Positions 52,459 to 61,688 of a DNA stretch of 64,000 nucleotides are shown here, piece by piece. The stretch comes from JAWRCU01 sp033542235 (GTDB lineage Bacteria; Pseudomonadota; Alphaproteobacteria; Rhizobiales; Rhizobiaceae), in NCBI RefSeq assembly GCF_033542235.1, contig NZ_JAWRCU010000001.1, forward strand, positions 558,001 to 622,000, written 5' to 3'. A program made the position numbers and the translations under genes. The notes below the pieces were generated by a model. That model worked only from the letters and a program-made list of their open reading frames with translations, did not search any database and had not been told where the DNA came from. Numbering within the stretch: the stretch's first letter is position 1; each line of letters starts with the position of its first letter.

Positions 52459-53250
52459 CTACGCACACACCCTGTTCCGGCCGAGGCTCTTTGCCTGATA
52501 GAGCCTGGCGTCCGCGCGCCGGAAGAACTGGTCGGCGCTCTCCTTCCCGTCCCAGATGGCCAGCCCCACACTGGTCGTGATCTTCAGCCGGACATTGCCC
52601 GAGACGACCGCCGTCGCTGCGATTGCCTTGCGGATGCGTTCGGCAAGCTTCAGCAGGAGGTCGGTGTCCATGTTCGGCGCGACCACCGCGAACTCCTCGC
52701 CGCCGAGTCGCGCCACCACATCGTGGTAGCGCGTCATGTCCTTGAGGCAATTCGCCACCGCACGCAGCACCGTGTCGCCGACGTCGTGGCCGTGCGTGTC
52801 GTTGACGGTTTTGAAGTGGTCGAGGTCGAGCAGCATCAACCCGACCGGCCTGTCTATCCTGCGGAACTCTTCGAGATATTCGCGCAGCGCATCGTCGAAG
52901 TAGCGGCGGTTCTGCATCCCCGTCAGGCTGTCTGTGAGCGCTGCCTGCTCGAGCGTCTCGGATCGTGCGCTGAGAGAGGCGGTCATCGCCCTCAGCTTGT
53001 CTTCCTCGCGCACCTGCGTCCTGATCAGCGGGTAAATGAAAAAGGCGCCGAAGAACAGTGCCGTGGCAAGCAGCACGCCGGTGCCAAACAGGAGCTTCCT
53101 GAGGTGCTCGACGGCCTCCACAGCTTCGGCCTCGACGACCCGACCCGCAATATCATGCAGGTTCTGGTAGGCAAAATAAGTCGTCACGCCGGCTGCAAGG
53201 ATTACCGCGATGAAGACAAAAAATGCCGATTCCGACTGATGGAAGCGCAT
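52459..53250 (-). CDS. membrane-bound diguanylate cyclase (GGDEF)
   Basis: A 263-residue protein. Two membrane helices (about 9-28 and 53-74) flank a short periplasmic loop of some 25 residues. A GGDEF domain (about 97-262) has the active site RLGGEEFAV and the allosteric I-site RYHD placed exactly five residues before GGEEF, so feedback inhibition by c-di-GMP is expected. DLDHFKTVNDTHGHDVGD near 144 is the metal-binding block. It makes c-di-GMP, which the two PilZ proteins at 22-23 kb could sense. Confidence 0.94.
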   Translation of the reverse strand: MRFHQSESAFFVFIAVILAAGVTTYFAYQNLHDIAGRVVEAEAVEAVEHLRKLLFGTGVLLATALFFGAFFIYPLIRTQVREEDKLRAMTASLSARSETLEQAALTDSLTGMQNRRYFDDALREYLEEFRRIDRPVGLMLLDLDHFKTVNDTHGHDVGDTVLRAVANCLKDMTRYHDVVARLGGEEFAVVAPNMDTDLLLKLAERIRKAIAATAVVSGNVRLKITTSVGLAIWDGKESADQFFRRADARLYQAKSLGRNRVCA

Positions 53251-53394
53251 TGATCCGCCAATGGACAGCCCGTCCCTTCGATCATGGCATCGGAGGGCTT
53301 ACGGCGGGTTAATTTGCATCGCTGCAATGAGCGGAAACGACCCTGCCGACCGCCGATTTCTTTCTTGAGCCCGGCATCGTATGCATCTGGAATG

Positions 53395-54315
53395 TCAGGA
53401 GAATAGCGTCCCCAGCCGGAGCCATTCAGGACCGAGTTGGTTGCGAAACCATGTCGATTGCCGCTTCGCGTATTGCCTGGTCGCGATCGCCGCCAGACGC
53501 TGCGCTTCTTCGATCGAAACGCGGCCCTCGATCACCATGCCGAGCTCGCGCACGCCAATCGCCTTCATGGCGGGCATGCCGGGGTCGAGACGAAGTGCCA
53601 GCAGCGCTCTCACCTCCTCCATCGCACCCGCCTCGACCATCCGCGCAAAACGTTTGCCGATGCGCTCCGCAAGCACGGCGCGAGGCGGTTCGATGACGAT
53701 GCGCTGCGCCGTCGCGCCATCGACGACGGGCCGGGCCCGTGCAGCCTGCCATGTCCGGATGGAGCGGCCGGAGCTTTCGAGCACCTCCAGCGCTCGCACG
53801 ATGCGCTGACCGTCGCTCGGCCTGATCGCTTTTGCGGCCTCCATATCCTCGCGGGCCAGCAGCTCGTGGAGCCGCACCGGACCTTCCTCGTCAAGTCGCC
53901 TGCGCCAGCGGGCGCGGACATCGTCCGGAACGTTAGGTATCTCCGCAAGGCCCTCGGTGAGCGCCCGGAAATACAGCCCGGTGCCACCGACGAAGATCGG
54001 GCGCCTTTTTGAAAATCGCCCCTCGCCGGCGAGACGGGTTACATCGCGCAGCCAGGCGCCGGTCGAATAAGAGATGGAGGGATGCACATGGCCGTAAAGC
54101 TCGTGCGGTGCGCGCTTGAGATCATCGGAACCGGGTCGTGCGGTCAGCACGTCCAGCACCGAATAGACCTGCATGGAATCGGCGTTGACGATGATGCCGT
54201 TCTCGCGCTCGGCGGTGTCCAGCGCCAGCGCCGACTTGCCGCTCGCAGTCGGTCCCGCTATCAGGATCGCACCCTTGACGATACCGTCGTTCGAAAGCGT
54301 TTCGCTCCCCTTCAT
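53395..54315 (-). CDS. miaA: tRNA dimethylallyltransferase
   Basis: A 306-residue enzyme. Start at the ATG at 54315 (MKGSETLSNDGIVKGA); upstream extension runs into serB and is not homologous. P-loop IAGPTASGKSALAL near 19-32, IVNADSMQVYSVLDVLTARP near 44-63 with the catalytic Asp, FVGGTGLYFRALTEGL near 107-122. It adds the isopentenyl group to A37 of tRNAs reading U-starting codons. Its start codon shares two bases with the serB start codon on the other strand. Confidence 0.96.
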   Translation of the reverse strand: MKGSETLSNDGIVKGAILIAGPTASGKSALALDTAERENGIIVNADSMQVYSVLDVLTARPGSDDLKRAPHELYGHVHPSISYSTGAWLRDVTRLAGEGRFSKRRPIFVGGTGLYFRALTEGLAEIPNVPDDVRARWRRRLDEEGPVRLHELLAREDMEAAKAIRPSDGQRIVRALEVLESSGRSIRTWQAARARPVVDGATAQRIVIEPPRAVLAERIGKRFARMVEAGAMEEVRALLALRLDPGMPAMKAIGVRELGMVIEGRVSIEEAQRLAAIATRQYAKRQSTWFRNQLGPEWLRLGTLFS

Positions 54316-55201
54316 GACACTCGTTGCCACGCTCGTTTCCAACCCGAAGGTCCGTGCCCTCTCGCCCGACCTAGCGCATAAGGCCGCCAAAGTCGCCGGC
54401 GCAAGCAAAACCATGTGGCTGGCCGATCGGATCGCCTGCGATCTCGAACTGCCCGCCGGAGCTTCGATACCGGAGAAAGAGGCAGCGCTACGGGAAGTGC
54501 TGGCACTCGAGCCTGTGGACATCGTGATCCAGCAGGCTGCCGAGCGGCGCAAGAAAATCCTGATCGCCGACATGGATTCCACCATGATCGATCAGGAATG
54601 CATCGACGAGCTCGCCGACGAAATCGGCATCAAGGCCGAAGTCGCAACGATTACCGCGCGCTCGATGAATGGCGAGATCGCCTTTGAGCCGGCATTGCGC
54701 GAACGTGTGGCGCTGCTCGCCGGCCTCGAGGCCGCAGTGATCGACCGCATCATCGAGCACCGCATCACGCTTGCCGCCGGAGCCCTCGAGCTTGTACGCA
54801 CCATGCGTTCGCGTGGTGCCTACACCGCGCTTGTCTCAGGTGGATTCATTTCCTTCACCCAGCCGATTGGACGGAAGATCGGTTTCCATGAAGACCGCGC
54901 CAACCGGCTCCTCGAAGCCGACGGCAAGCTGACCGGCTTCGTCGCCGAACCGATCCTCGGCCGCACGGCCAAGGCCGATGCGCTGAAGGAGATCTCGGCT
55001 CGGCTCGGTTTCTCGCCAGCCGACGTGATCGCCGTCGGCGACGGCGCCAACGACCTCGACATGCTGCGGCTTGCGGGAACCGGCGTGGCGCTGCATGCCA
55101 AGCCGGTGGTCGCGGCCGAGGCAAAAGTGCGAATCGACCACGGCGACCTCACCGCCCTGCTTTACATGCAGGGCTTTCGGCGTGAGGAGTTCGTCACGTG
55201 A
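54314..55201 (+). CDS. serB: phosphoserine phosphatase
   Basis: A 295-residue HAD phosphatase. Motif I ADMDSTMIDQECIDELAD at about 85-102 (nucleophile Asp86, acid Asp88), motif II TALVSGGFISF near 176, motif IV VGDGANDLDML near 239. The N-terminal 80 residues form a small ACT-like domain. Final step of serine synthesis. The GNAT gene starts within its stop (GTGA). The start codon overlaps that of miaA, so its promoter must lie inside miaA or the mRNA is leaderless. Confidence 0.96.
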   Translation: MTLVATLVSNPKVRALSPDLAHKAAKVAGASKTMWLADRIACDLELPAGASIPEKEAALREVLALEPVDIVIQQAAERRKKILIADMDSTMIDQECIDELADEIGIKAEVATITARSMNGEIAFEPALRERVALLAGLEAAVIDRIIEHRITLAAGALELVRTMRSRGAYTALVSGGFISFTQPIGRKIGFHEDRANRLLEADGKLTGFVAEPILGRTAKADALKEISARLGFSPADVIAVGDGANDLDMLRLAGTGVALHAKPVVAAEAKVRIDHGDLTALLYMQGFRREEFVT

Positions 55202-55773
55202 AGCCGATCCGCACCGAACGGCTTGTCCTTCGCAACTGGCAGATACGCGACCGCGATCTCTTCTTCCGCATCAATTCCGACGATCGCGTGATGGAGTTCT
55301 TCCCCTTCCGCCGCGACCGCGTCCAGTCCGATGCGTTTCTCGACACTCTGCGCGACATCATCGACCAGCGCGGCTACGGCTTCACGGCTGCGGAGGTCGC
55401 GGACACCGGCGTGTGCATAGGCTTCGTCGGCCTCAGCCCCACAAGTGATCTCGAACCTTTCATTCCGGGAGGGGCCGTTGAAATCGGCTGGCGGCTCGCG
55501 CCGGAATTCTGGGGCCATGGCTACGTGACCGAGGCAGCCGACGCATGGCTCGACTTTGGCTTTGAAAGCCTCGACCTGGACGAGATCGTATCATTCGCGG
55601 TCTGGAACAACCGCCGCTCAACGGCCGTCATGGAGCGGATTGGGATGCGCCGAGACGAAGACGCCGACTTCGATCATCCGCACGTGCCCGATACCCATCC
55701 GCAATTGAAGCGGCACGTCGTCTATCGGCTTTCACGCTCCGATTGGCAAAAACGCAGAAAGGCGGCCGAGTAG
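55198..55773 (+). CDS. RimJ/RimL-type GNAT acetyltransferase
   Basis: A 191-residue protein begun from a GTG that overlaps the serB stop (GTGA). It starts KPIRTERLVLRNWQIRDRD, the usual N-terminus of this class. The acetyl-CoA region reads VEIGWRLAPEFWGHGYVTEAADAWLDFGFESL near 100-130, and VWNNRRSTAVMERIGMRRD near 140 is the second conserved block. Probably acetylates a small molecule or a protein N-terminus. Coupled to serB and followed by a terminator. Confidence 0.9.
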   Translation: MKPIRTERLVLRNWQIRDRDLFFRINSDDRVMEFFPFRRDRVQSDAFLDTLRDIIDQRGYGFTAAEVADTGVCIGFVGLSPTSDLEPFIPGGAVEIGWRLAPEFWGHGYVTEAADAWLDFGFESLDLDEIVSFAVWNNRRSTAVMERIGMRRDEDADFDHPHVPDTHPQLKRHVVYRLSRSDWQKRRKAAE

Positions 55774-55782
55774 CCGCCTTTC
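55757..55782. terminator. bidirectional terminator between GNAT and degP
   Basis: GAAAGGCGGC (55757-55766) pairs perfectly with GCCGCCTTTC (55773-55782) around a six-base loop. The stem ends in A/T pairs at both sides, and it overlaps the GNAT stop codon. It lies between two converging genes, so it may serve both. Confidence 0.65.
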
Positions 55783-55814
55783 CGAAACTCGAGACCTTTG
55801 ACGGTCCTTCTGAA

Positions 55815-57446
55815 TCAATCCATCCGGATCGTCACGAAACGAAGTTCACCGCTCTTCGAAGCAAGCATCAGCAGCGCGTTCTTGCGGCCTTGCTCCTTCA
55901 GCGCCGAGATGCGGTCGAGCACCTGCTGCGGTGTCGATACCGACTCCTGCGCGATCTCGGTGATCACCTCGCCGGCGACGATGCCCCGCTCGGCGGCGGC
56001 CGAGTCCTTGGCGACTTCATTGACGACGACGCCGGAGACTTCCTTCGCGATATCGAACTTCTGGCGCGCCGTGTCGTCGAGTTCGGCGATCGTCATGCCG
56101 AGCACCTTGGCCGTCGAAAGGGCGCCGCCCTGACCCTTGTTGGCATCCGGGACGGCGGGCTCGGTTGTCGCGAGCTTCTCGCCGTCCTCCAGGCGACCAA
56201 GGGTCACCTTGACGGTCTGCTGCACGCCCTTGCGGATGAGGACGACATCGACGGCCTTGCCGACCGGGCTCTCGGCCACGACGCGCGGCAGGTCGCGCAT
56301 TTCGTTCACGTCCTTGCCGTCGAACTTGATGATCACATCGCCCGGCTGGATCGTGCCATTGTCGACAGGTCCGCCTTTGATTACCCCGGCGACGAGCGAA
56401 CCCTTGGCCTTGTCCATGCCCAGGCTCTCGGCGATCTCGTCGGTGACCGGTTGGATGCGCACGCCGAGCCAACCGCGGCGGGTCTCGCCGTATTTGGAAA
56501 GCTGATCGACGACGCCCACAGCAAGCTGTGAGGGGATCGAGAAGCCGATGCCGATCGAGCCGCCGGACGGCGAGATGATCGCCGTGTTGATGCCGACGAC
56601 CTCGCCCTCCATGTTGAACAGGGGGCCGCCACTATTGCCGCGGTTGATCGCCGCGTCTGTCTGGATGAAGTCGTCATACGGCCCGGAATTGATGTCGCGG
56701 TTGCGTGCCGAGACGATGCCTATGGTTACCGTGCCGCCAAGGCCGAAGGGATTGCCGATCGCCATCACCCAATCGCCGATCCGCATCTTGTCGGAATCGC
56801 CGAACTTGACCGCCTTCAGCTTGCGCGCCTTGGGATCGACCTTCAGCACGGAAATGTCGGTCTTGGTATCGGTTCCGACGAGCGTTGCCTTCAGCTTGGC
56901 GCCATCGTTGAAATTCACCTCGATCTCGTCGGCGTCAGCAATCACATGGTTGTTGGTGACAATGAATCCCTGCTCGGCGTCGACCACGAAGCCGGAGCCA
57001 AGCGATTGCACCTTGCGGTCGCCACCGTCCTCACCCTGCCGGTTCTTGAAGAAGTCGTCGAAGAAGTCCTGGAAAGGCGAGCCTTCGGGGAGCTGCGGGA
57101 CCGGGACGGTCCCCTGCCCTTCGCTTCCCTTGACCGTTTGTGAGGTGGAAATGTTGACGACGGACTCGAGCAGCCCTTGCGCAAGGTCGGCCACAGAGGC
57201 CGGTCCCTGCATAGGTTGCATTACCCGCGCCTGGGGTGGCAGCGGTTGCGCAGGCTGGGCTTGGGATGGCGGCGTCTGGCTCGGCGGAGCCGGCTGGACT
57301 TGCGTCGGCTGGTTCGGCACCGGCTCGGCTGGCATTGATTGTATCTGTGCCGACAACGGCGAAGCGGAGAGCCCGGCGACAAAAAATGCAGTGGTCGCGG
57401 CGATCAGCGCTTTCTGCGCTGCGGGCCGAGCGATCTCGAATCTCAT
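55815..57446 (-). CDS. degP: periplasmic Do-type serine protease/chaperone
   Basis: A 543-residue HtrA protein started at 57446 (MRFEIARPAAQK). Signal peptide to about residue 37, then a Pro/Gln-rich linker (about 42-75). The catalytic triad is visible: His in TNNHVIADADE near 166, Asp in DTKTDISVLKV near 194, Ser in GNSGGPLFN near 270. Two PDZ domains follow (about 310-400 and 430-535). It degrades or refolds misfolded envelope proteins. DUF2065, hflC and hflK lie upstream on the same strand, a conserved order in Hyphomicrobiales. Confidence 0.95.
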   Translation of the reverse strand: MRFEIARPAAQKALIAATTAFFVAGLSASPLSAQIQSMPAEPVPNQPTQVQPAPPSQTPPSQAQPAQPLPPQARVMQPMQGPASVADLAQGLLESVVNISTSQTVKGSEGQGTVPVPQLPEGSPFQDFFDDFFKNRQGEDGGDRKVQSLGSGFVVDAEQGFIVTNNHVIADADEIEVNFNDGAKLKATLVGTDTKTDISVLKVDPKARKLKAVKFGDSDKMRIGDWVMAIGNPFGLGGTVTIGIVSARNRDINSGPYDDFIQTDAAINRGNSGGPLFNMEGEVVGINTAIISPSGGSIGIGFSIPSQLAVGVVDQLSKYGETRRGWLGVRIQPVTDEIAESLGMDKAKGSLVAGVIKGGPVDNGTIQPGDVIIKFDGKDVNEMRDLPRVVAESPVGKAVDVVLIRKGVQQTVKVTLGRLEDGEKLATTEPAVPDANKGQGGALSTAKVLGMTIAELDDTARQKFDIAKEVSGVVVNEVAKDSAAAERGIVAGEVITEIAQESVSTPQQVLDRISALKEQGRKNALLMLASKSGELRFVTIRMD

Positions 57447-57562
57447 GTGAATGCCTCCCGGCTTGCGGTGTGCGAACCCCAGTCCAAGGGCGTCGCCAAT
57501 TCCATTCTGAAGAAATACGGCGCGTTTACGACGTTGCCCACCTGGTTTCGATAAATCCTCTG

Positions 57563-57748
57563 TTACCCGCGCACAAGCCACACGACGAAGACGCCGAGTG
57601 CGATCGACGCCAATCCGCCAATTCGTAACAGGTTTTCCGGCATGGCCTGCACTTCCGTACCGAGCCGCTTGGCCAGTTGCGGAAAACCGCCGTAGACAAG
57701 GCCCTCGATCACCAGGACGAGGCCGATCGCCGCCAGAAAATCGCCCAC
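57563..57748 (-). CDS. DUF2065 small membrane protein
   Basis: A 61-residue protein with two membrane helices (about 5-22 and 40-58): FLAAIGLVLVIEGLVYGGF and LRIGGLASIALGVFVVW. DUF2065 genes lie next to hflC in most alphaproteobacteria and some gammaproteobacteria. The gap to hflC is 3 bp, so it belongs to the hflK-hflC transcript. Function not established; a link to FtsH control is likely from context. Confidence 0.88.
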   Translation of the reverse strand: MGDFLAAIGLVLVIEGLVYGGFPQLAKRLGTEVQAMPENLLRIGGLASIALGVFVVWLVRG

Positions 57749-57751
57749 GGT

Positions 57752-58738
57752 CTACTGGTTCGCCGTATCCGTACGCGGGCTCGTCGAACCGGTCGCGCTG
57801 CCGTCGGCTGCCGGAGGCGCTGCTGGCGCAGGAGCAGGCGCCGGCCCTGCTCCCGGCTTGCTGCCGTTGGCGTCGCGGAAGAACTTGAAGAATTCAGAGG
57901 TCGGCGAAAGCACCATCGTCGTGCCCTGCCCTTCGAGCCCCGTCACGTAAGCGTTCATGGAGCGGTAGAACTCGAAGAATCCCGGATCCTTCTGGAACGC
58001 GGCGGCAAACGTTGCGTTGCGTTGCGCTTCGCCCTGGCCACGCAGGATCTCAGATTCCTTCTGCGCTGCCGCGATCGTCTCGACCACCTCGCGGTCGGCC
58101 TTGGCACGAATGCCCTGCGCCGCTTCGCGACCCCGCGCGCGCAGCCTCTCGGCCTCGGCGAGGCGCTCAGCCTTCATGCGGTCATAAGTCTGCTGCGACA
58201 CCTCTGCGGTGAGATCTGTGCGCCGGATACGCACGTCGGCGATCTCTATACCGAGCGAGGCCGCTGCCGGGCGCAAGTCGTCGCGGACTTCGCGCATCAT
58301 CTCGGCGCGGTCTTCCGACAGTGCCGATTCGAATCCACGCAGGCCGTAAACGCGGCGCAAGGCAGCGTCCAGTCGAGTTCTGAGCCGCTGCTCGGCGAGT
58401 GATATCTGCCCCGAAACCGTCGCGCGGAACTTACGCGCATCATTGATCCTGTAGGCGAGGAATGCATCGACCTCATAGAACTTGCCGCCTGAAACCTGCA
58501 CGCGGATATCGTCGAGGTCGAAGCGCAGCAGCCGGTTTTCGACGATTTGCACCGTGTCGGCGTCGAAGAAAGAGAATGGCAGCTTGAAGTAGATGCCCGG
58601 CTCGGACTTCACGTCGACAATCTCACCGAAGCGCAGCACGATCGCCTGCTCCCGCTGGTTGACGACGAAAATCGACGAATAGAGGAGAAACAGGGCGACG
58701 GCGACGATGACGCCGATGATCGGAAGACGATTGCTCAC
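57752..58738 (-). CDS. hflC: FtsH modulator HflC
   Basis: A 328-residue SPFH protein. An N-terminal anchor helix (about 5-25, IIGVIVAVALFLLYSSIFV) is followed by the SPFH domain (NQREQAIVLRFGEIVD near 28) and a coiled-coil region (about 180-245). The last 55 residues are Pro/Ala/Gly-rich, an extension frequent in rhizobia. It forms a large membrane cage with HflK that surrounds FtsH. Start overlaps the hflK stop (ATGA). Confidence 0.95.
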   Translation of the reverse strand: MSNRLPIIGVIVAVALFLLYSSIFVVNQREQAIVLRFGEIVDVKSEPGIYFKLPFSFFDADTVQIVENRLLRFDLDDIRVQVSGGKFYEVDAFLAYRINDARKFRATVSGQISLAEQRLRTRLDAALRRVYGLRGFESALSEDRAEMMREVRDDLRPAAASLGIEIADVRIRRTDLTAEVSQQTYDRMKAERLAEAERLRARGREAAQGIRAKADREVVETIAAAQKESEILRGQGEAQRNATFAAAFQKDPGFFEFYRSMNAYVTGLEGQGTTMVLSPTSEFFKFFRDANGSKPGAGPAPAPAPAAPPAADGSATGSTSPRTDTANQ

Positions 58739-59826
58739 GGGTTGCCCCCCTCGGCCGGCGGCCTGCGTTTCTCGAGTTCAGGCAACGGCAGATAAGGCGT
58801 GACGCTTTGCCCGTCTTCGACGATCACCTTGTTCGTGTTCTGGAACACCTTTTCCAGCGTCTCGAGGAAGAGCCGCTTGCGGGTTACCTCAGGCGCTTTC
58901 GCGTATTCGTTGTAGACGGAGATGAAGCGCTGCGCCTCGCCTTCCGCCTCCTGCACCACGCGGTTCTTGTAGGCGGCGGCGTCCTCCCGGATCTGCGCTG
59001 CCTGGCCTCGCGCCTGCCCGAGCTTCTGGTTGGAGTACTGGTTCGCCTCCTCCACGAAACGATCCTCGTCCTGCTCGGCGCGCTGCACCTCGTCGAACGC
59101 ATCGGCCACCTCACGCGGCGGCGCCGCATCCTCGATGGACAGCGCATTGACGGCCAGGCCGGCCTGATAGTTGTCGAGCGTGTTCTGGATGATGCCTTTC
59201 ACGGCATCGGCGATGCCTTGCCGGTTGTCGCGGAAGATGTCCTGCGCCGGGCTGCGGCCGACGACCTCGCGCATCGCGCTTTCGGCGACCTGCCGCACCA
59301 TATCGTCCGGGTCGGAAACGTCGAACAGATAGGCCCTCGGGTCGCTCACCTGGTAAGCCACGGAAAACTGCACGTTGACGATGTTCTGGTCGCCCGAGAG
59401 CATCAGCCCCGATTTGCCGGGGTCGCGCGAGCCGCCGCCGATATTGATGAGCTTTTCGGCCGTGTTGGCGATCTCGACCGTCTGGACCGGCCACCACATG
59501 AAGTGCAATCCGGGCTCGGAAAGCTGGTCACCCGGTTTGCCGAAGGTCAGTTCCACCCCAACCTCGTCCGGCTGCACGGTATAGATAGATTCGAATGCCC
59601 AAAGAGCGACAAGCGCCAGCGCGGCAAGGCCGATAATGGTCGAGCTGTTGCGGCCCCCGCCAGGCAGCACGCGCCTCAGCCGGTCCTGACCGCGGCGGAT
59701 GATGTCTTCGAGATCGGGAGGCGAGCCCTGTGGTCCGCTCGGACCGCGAGGTCCTTGGCCCCACGGGCCGCCATTATTGCCGCCGCCCCAGGGACCGCCG
59801 CCGCCGCTCTGATTGTTCCAGGGCAT
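58735..59826 (-). CDS. hflK: FtsH modulator HflK
   Basis: A 363-residue SPFH protein. The first 35 residues are almost all Gly, Pro, Asn and Trp (MPWNNQSGGGGPWGGG...), typical of HflK. The anchor helix lies at about 62-79, then the SPFH domain (VQPDEVGVELTFGKPGD) and a coiled coil (about 240-310). First gene of the hflK-hflC-DUF2065-(degP) cluster. It partners HflC in a cage around FtsH. Confidence 0.95.
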   Translation of the reverse strand: MPWNNQSGGGGPWGGGNNGGPWGQGPRGPSGPQGSPPDLEDIIRRGQDRLRRVLPGGGRNSSTIIGLAALALVALWAFESIYTVQPDEVGVELTFGKPGDQLSEPGLHFMWWPVQTVEIANTAEKLINIGGGSRDPGKSGLMLSGDQNIVNVQFSVAYQVSDPRAYLFDVSDPDDMVRQVAESAMREVVGRSPAQDIFRDNRQGIADAVKGIIQNTLDNYQAGLAVNALSIEDAAPPREVADAFDEVQRAEQDEDRFVEEANQYSNQKLGQARGQAAQIREDAAAYKNRVVQEAEGEAQRFISVYNEYAKAPEVTRKRLFLETLEKVFQNTNKVIVEDGQSVTPYLPLPELEKRRPPAEGGNP

Positions 59827-59995
59827 ATATTTCCTCTCTTTGCGACGAAAGCGGCTGCCTGAGCGACGACCATCGTCGGATTTCAGCCTTTATAGGTATG
59901 CGCAGATACGCTTTCAACGCGGCCTTCTTGCCGCGGCCCGGATTCATTGTGCAGAGTGAGCTTTTCCTATCGATGGCCGGCGAATGCAAATGCTT

Positions 59996-60526
59996 TCAGG
60001 TCGCAGGCTGAGATTGCTCTCTCCTCGAATAGATCGCAAATCGCGTCGCGTGGCTGTCCTTTTCGCCCGCCGGATGGTCTTCGGCGCTCACCTGTTCCCA
60101 GATTGCAGGATCGATCGGCGGGAAGCGCGTATCGCCCTCCGGGCTTGCCAGCACATGCGTGACATAGAGCCGGTCGGTGATGTCGATCGCCTGCCGGTAG
60201 ATCTGGCCCCCGCCGATGACGCATATCTCGTCCGCTCCGCTCATGCAGCGGGCTTTCGCCCGGGCAAGCCTCAACGCATCCGCAAGCGAGGTGACCGTCT
60301 CTGCTCCTTCCGCACGATAGGCGGGATCTCGGCTGATCACGATGTTGAGCCGCCCGGGCAGCGGCCGCCGCGGAAAGCTCTCCCAGGTCTTTCGACCCAT
60401 GATGATGGGCTTGCCCATCGTCAACGCCTTAAAGCGCCTCATGTCCGTTGACAGCCGCCACGGCAGCCCGTTCTCGCGACCGATGACGCCATTCTCAGCG
60501 ATCGCAACGACGATGGCGACGTCCAT
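59996..60526 (-). CDS. folA: dihydrofolate reductase
   Basis: A 176-residue enzyme, normal length. Sequence VAIAENGVIGRENGLPWRLSTDMRRF at residues 7-32 has the Trp and Asp (Asp27-like) of the folate site; GRKTWESFPRRPLPGRLN near 44-61 is the NADPH loop and IGGGQIYRQ near 104 the glycine loop. Reduces dihydrofolate made by ThyA, whose gene is 1.2 kb upstream on the same strand. The ATG overlaps the stop of the DUF4424 gene (TGATG-like). Confidence 0.96.
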   Translation of the reverse strand: MDVAIVVAIAENGVIGRENGLPWRLSTDMRRFKALTMGKPIIMGRKTWESFPRRPLPGRLNIVISRDPAYRAEGAETVTSLADALRLARAKARCMSGADEICVIGGGQIYRQAIDITDRLYVTHVLASPEGDTRFPPIDPAIWEQVSAEDHPAGEKDSHATRFAIYSRREQSQPAT

Positions 60527-61578
60527 CAGCCTTTGCCGCCTTGACCGGCCGGCGCAGGTTCGACACCGGATTCACCATCCTCCCAGTCGGCGGGGCGCAG
60601 GATCAGGATCTTGAGATCCTTCTCCGGGTAATAATCCTTGGCGGTCATCTCGAAGGTCGTCGGCCCGGTCTTCTTCACGTTCTCGCCGCAGAAGCTGAGG
60701 AGGTTTTTCGCGTCGCCCTTGTCGATCGTGAGCTTGAAGTCGTGGATCGTGCCGAGAGCCCAGTTGCCGCCGGTGGTGAGCACGTAGTCGAGCCGCTGCT
60801 CCATAAGGAGCGGATAGCCTTCCTTGCTTTCCTTGGCGGCCTTCAACACAGCCTTCTCGAATGCATCGTCGATACAGTATGTGCTCTTATAGTCGTTGGA
60901 TGTGTAGTCGATCTTGCCGTCCAGGAAGAAATTCAACCCCGAGGTACCGCCAACACTCGGCTTGTAGCGATGCGAAACTTCTATCTCCTTGTTTGCCGGA
61001 AACGACGACTTCCACCAATATGTCGATTTCAGCGTCCATAGCGGCGTTCGCACCTTCTTCCATCCGGCGCCGTCGTCATATTCGTCAATGAAGATCACGC
61101 CGCGGTCGATCCAGTCCTGAGCGGTATCCTCCGACAGACCTTCGAGCGCTTTGAATACCGGCTCCACGAACGGATTTACGGGAACGTGGTTGTCGCTCAG
61201 CAGCTGCGTGACATCGAGGCCCATCGCGATGGCCTTCTGCTCGAGCTCCGGCTTTACATCCTTGCCGTCGACACTGACCTCGAAGCCGAGGAAATTGTCG
61301 GATTGGTCATCAGGAATATGGGGACGGTCATAGATCGTTCCCTCGATATCGGGCATCGGAAACGCGACGACTGCGTCGACGTCCTTGTCCGTCTCGTTCT
61401 TGAACACGTAGTCGACGACAACCTTTTCTGGCGAGATCGACAGGTTTTCGGAGAGCATCGACACCGCGCCGGTCTGAGACAGGATGATGCCCCCAGTGCC
61501 CAGCTCGGCAATCGAATCGTTGGCGAGGGCCGTGCTCGACGCGAGCACCCCACATGCCGCTACTACCCCTCCAAGCAT
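60526..61578 (-). CDS. DUF4424 family periplasmic protein
   Basis: A 350-residue exported protein started at 61578 (MLGGVVAACGVLASSTALA, signal peptide to about residue 19). The mature part opens DSIAELGTGGIILSQTGAVSMLSE, typical of DUF4424, with beta-rich sequence and several Trp-rich stretches (TPLWTLKSTYWWKSSFP). Known only as an uncharacterised family. It lies between thyA and folA on the same strand and overlaps the folA start, which is an unusual partner for a periplasmic protein. Confidence 0.8.
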   Translation of the reverse strand: MLGGVVAACGVLASSTALANDSIAELGTGGIILSQTGAVSMLSENLSISPEKVVVDYVFKNETDKDVDAVVAFPMPDIEGTIYDRPHIPDDQSDNFLGFEVSVDGKDVKPELEQKAIAMGLDVTQLLSDNHVPVNPFVEPVFKALEGLSEDTAQDWIDRGVIFIDEYDDGAGWKKVRTPLWTLKSTYWWKSSFPANKEIEVSHRYKPSVGGTSGLNFFLDGKIDYTSNDYKSTYCIDDAFEKAVLKAAKESKEGYPLLMEQRLDYVLTTGGNWALGTIHDFKLTIDKGDAKNLLSFCGENVKKTGPTTFEMTAKDYYPEKDLKILILRPADWEDGESGVEPAPAGQGGKG

Positions 61579-61688
61579 TTTCTTCGCCCTCCACCCACTG
61601 GCCGATGCTAGATCTAGCCTGCCCAAACCCCTGGTGCAAAGCCGTTCGATGGGTGGATTTTCAGGACTACAGGGTTTCTATCAGGCGC

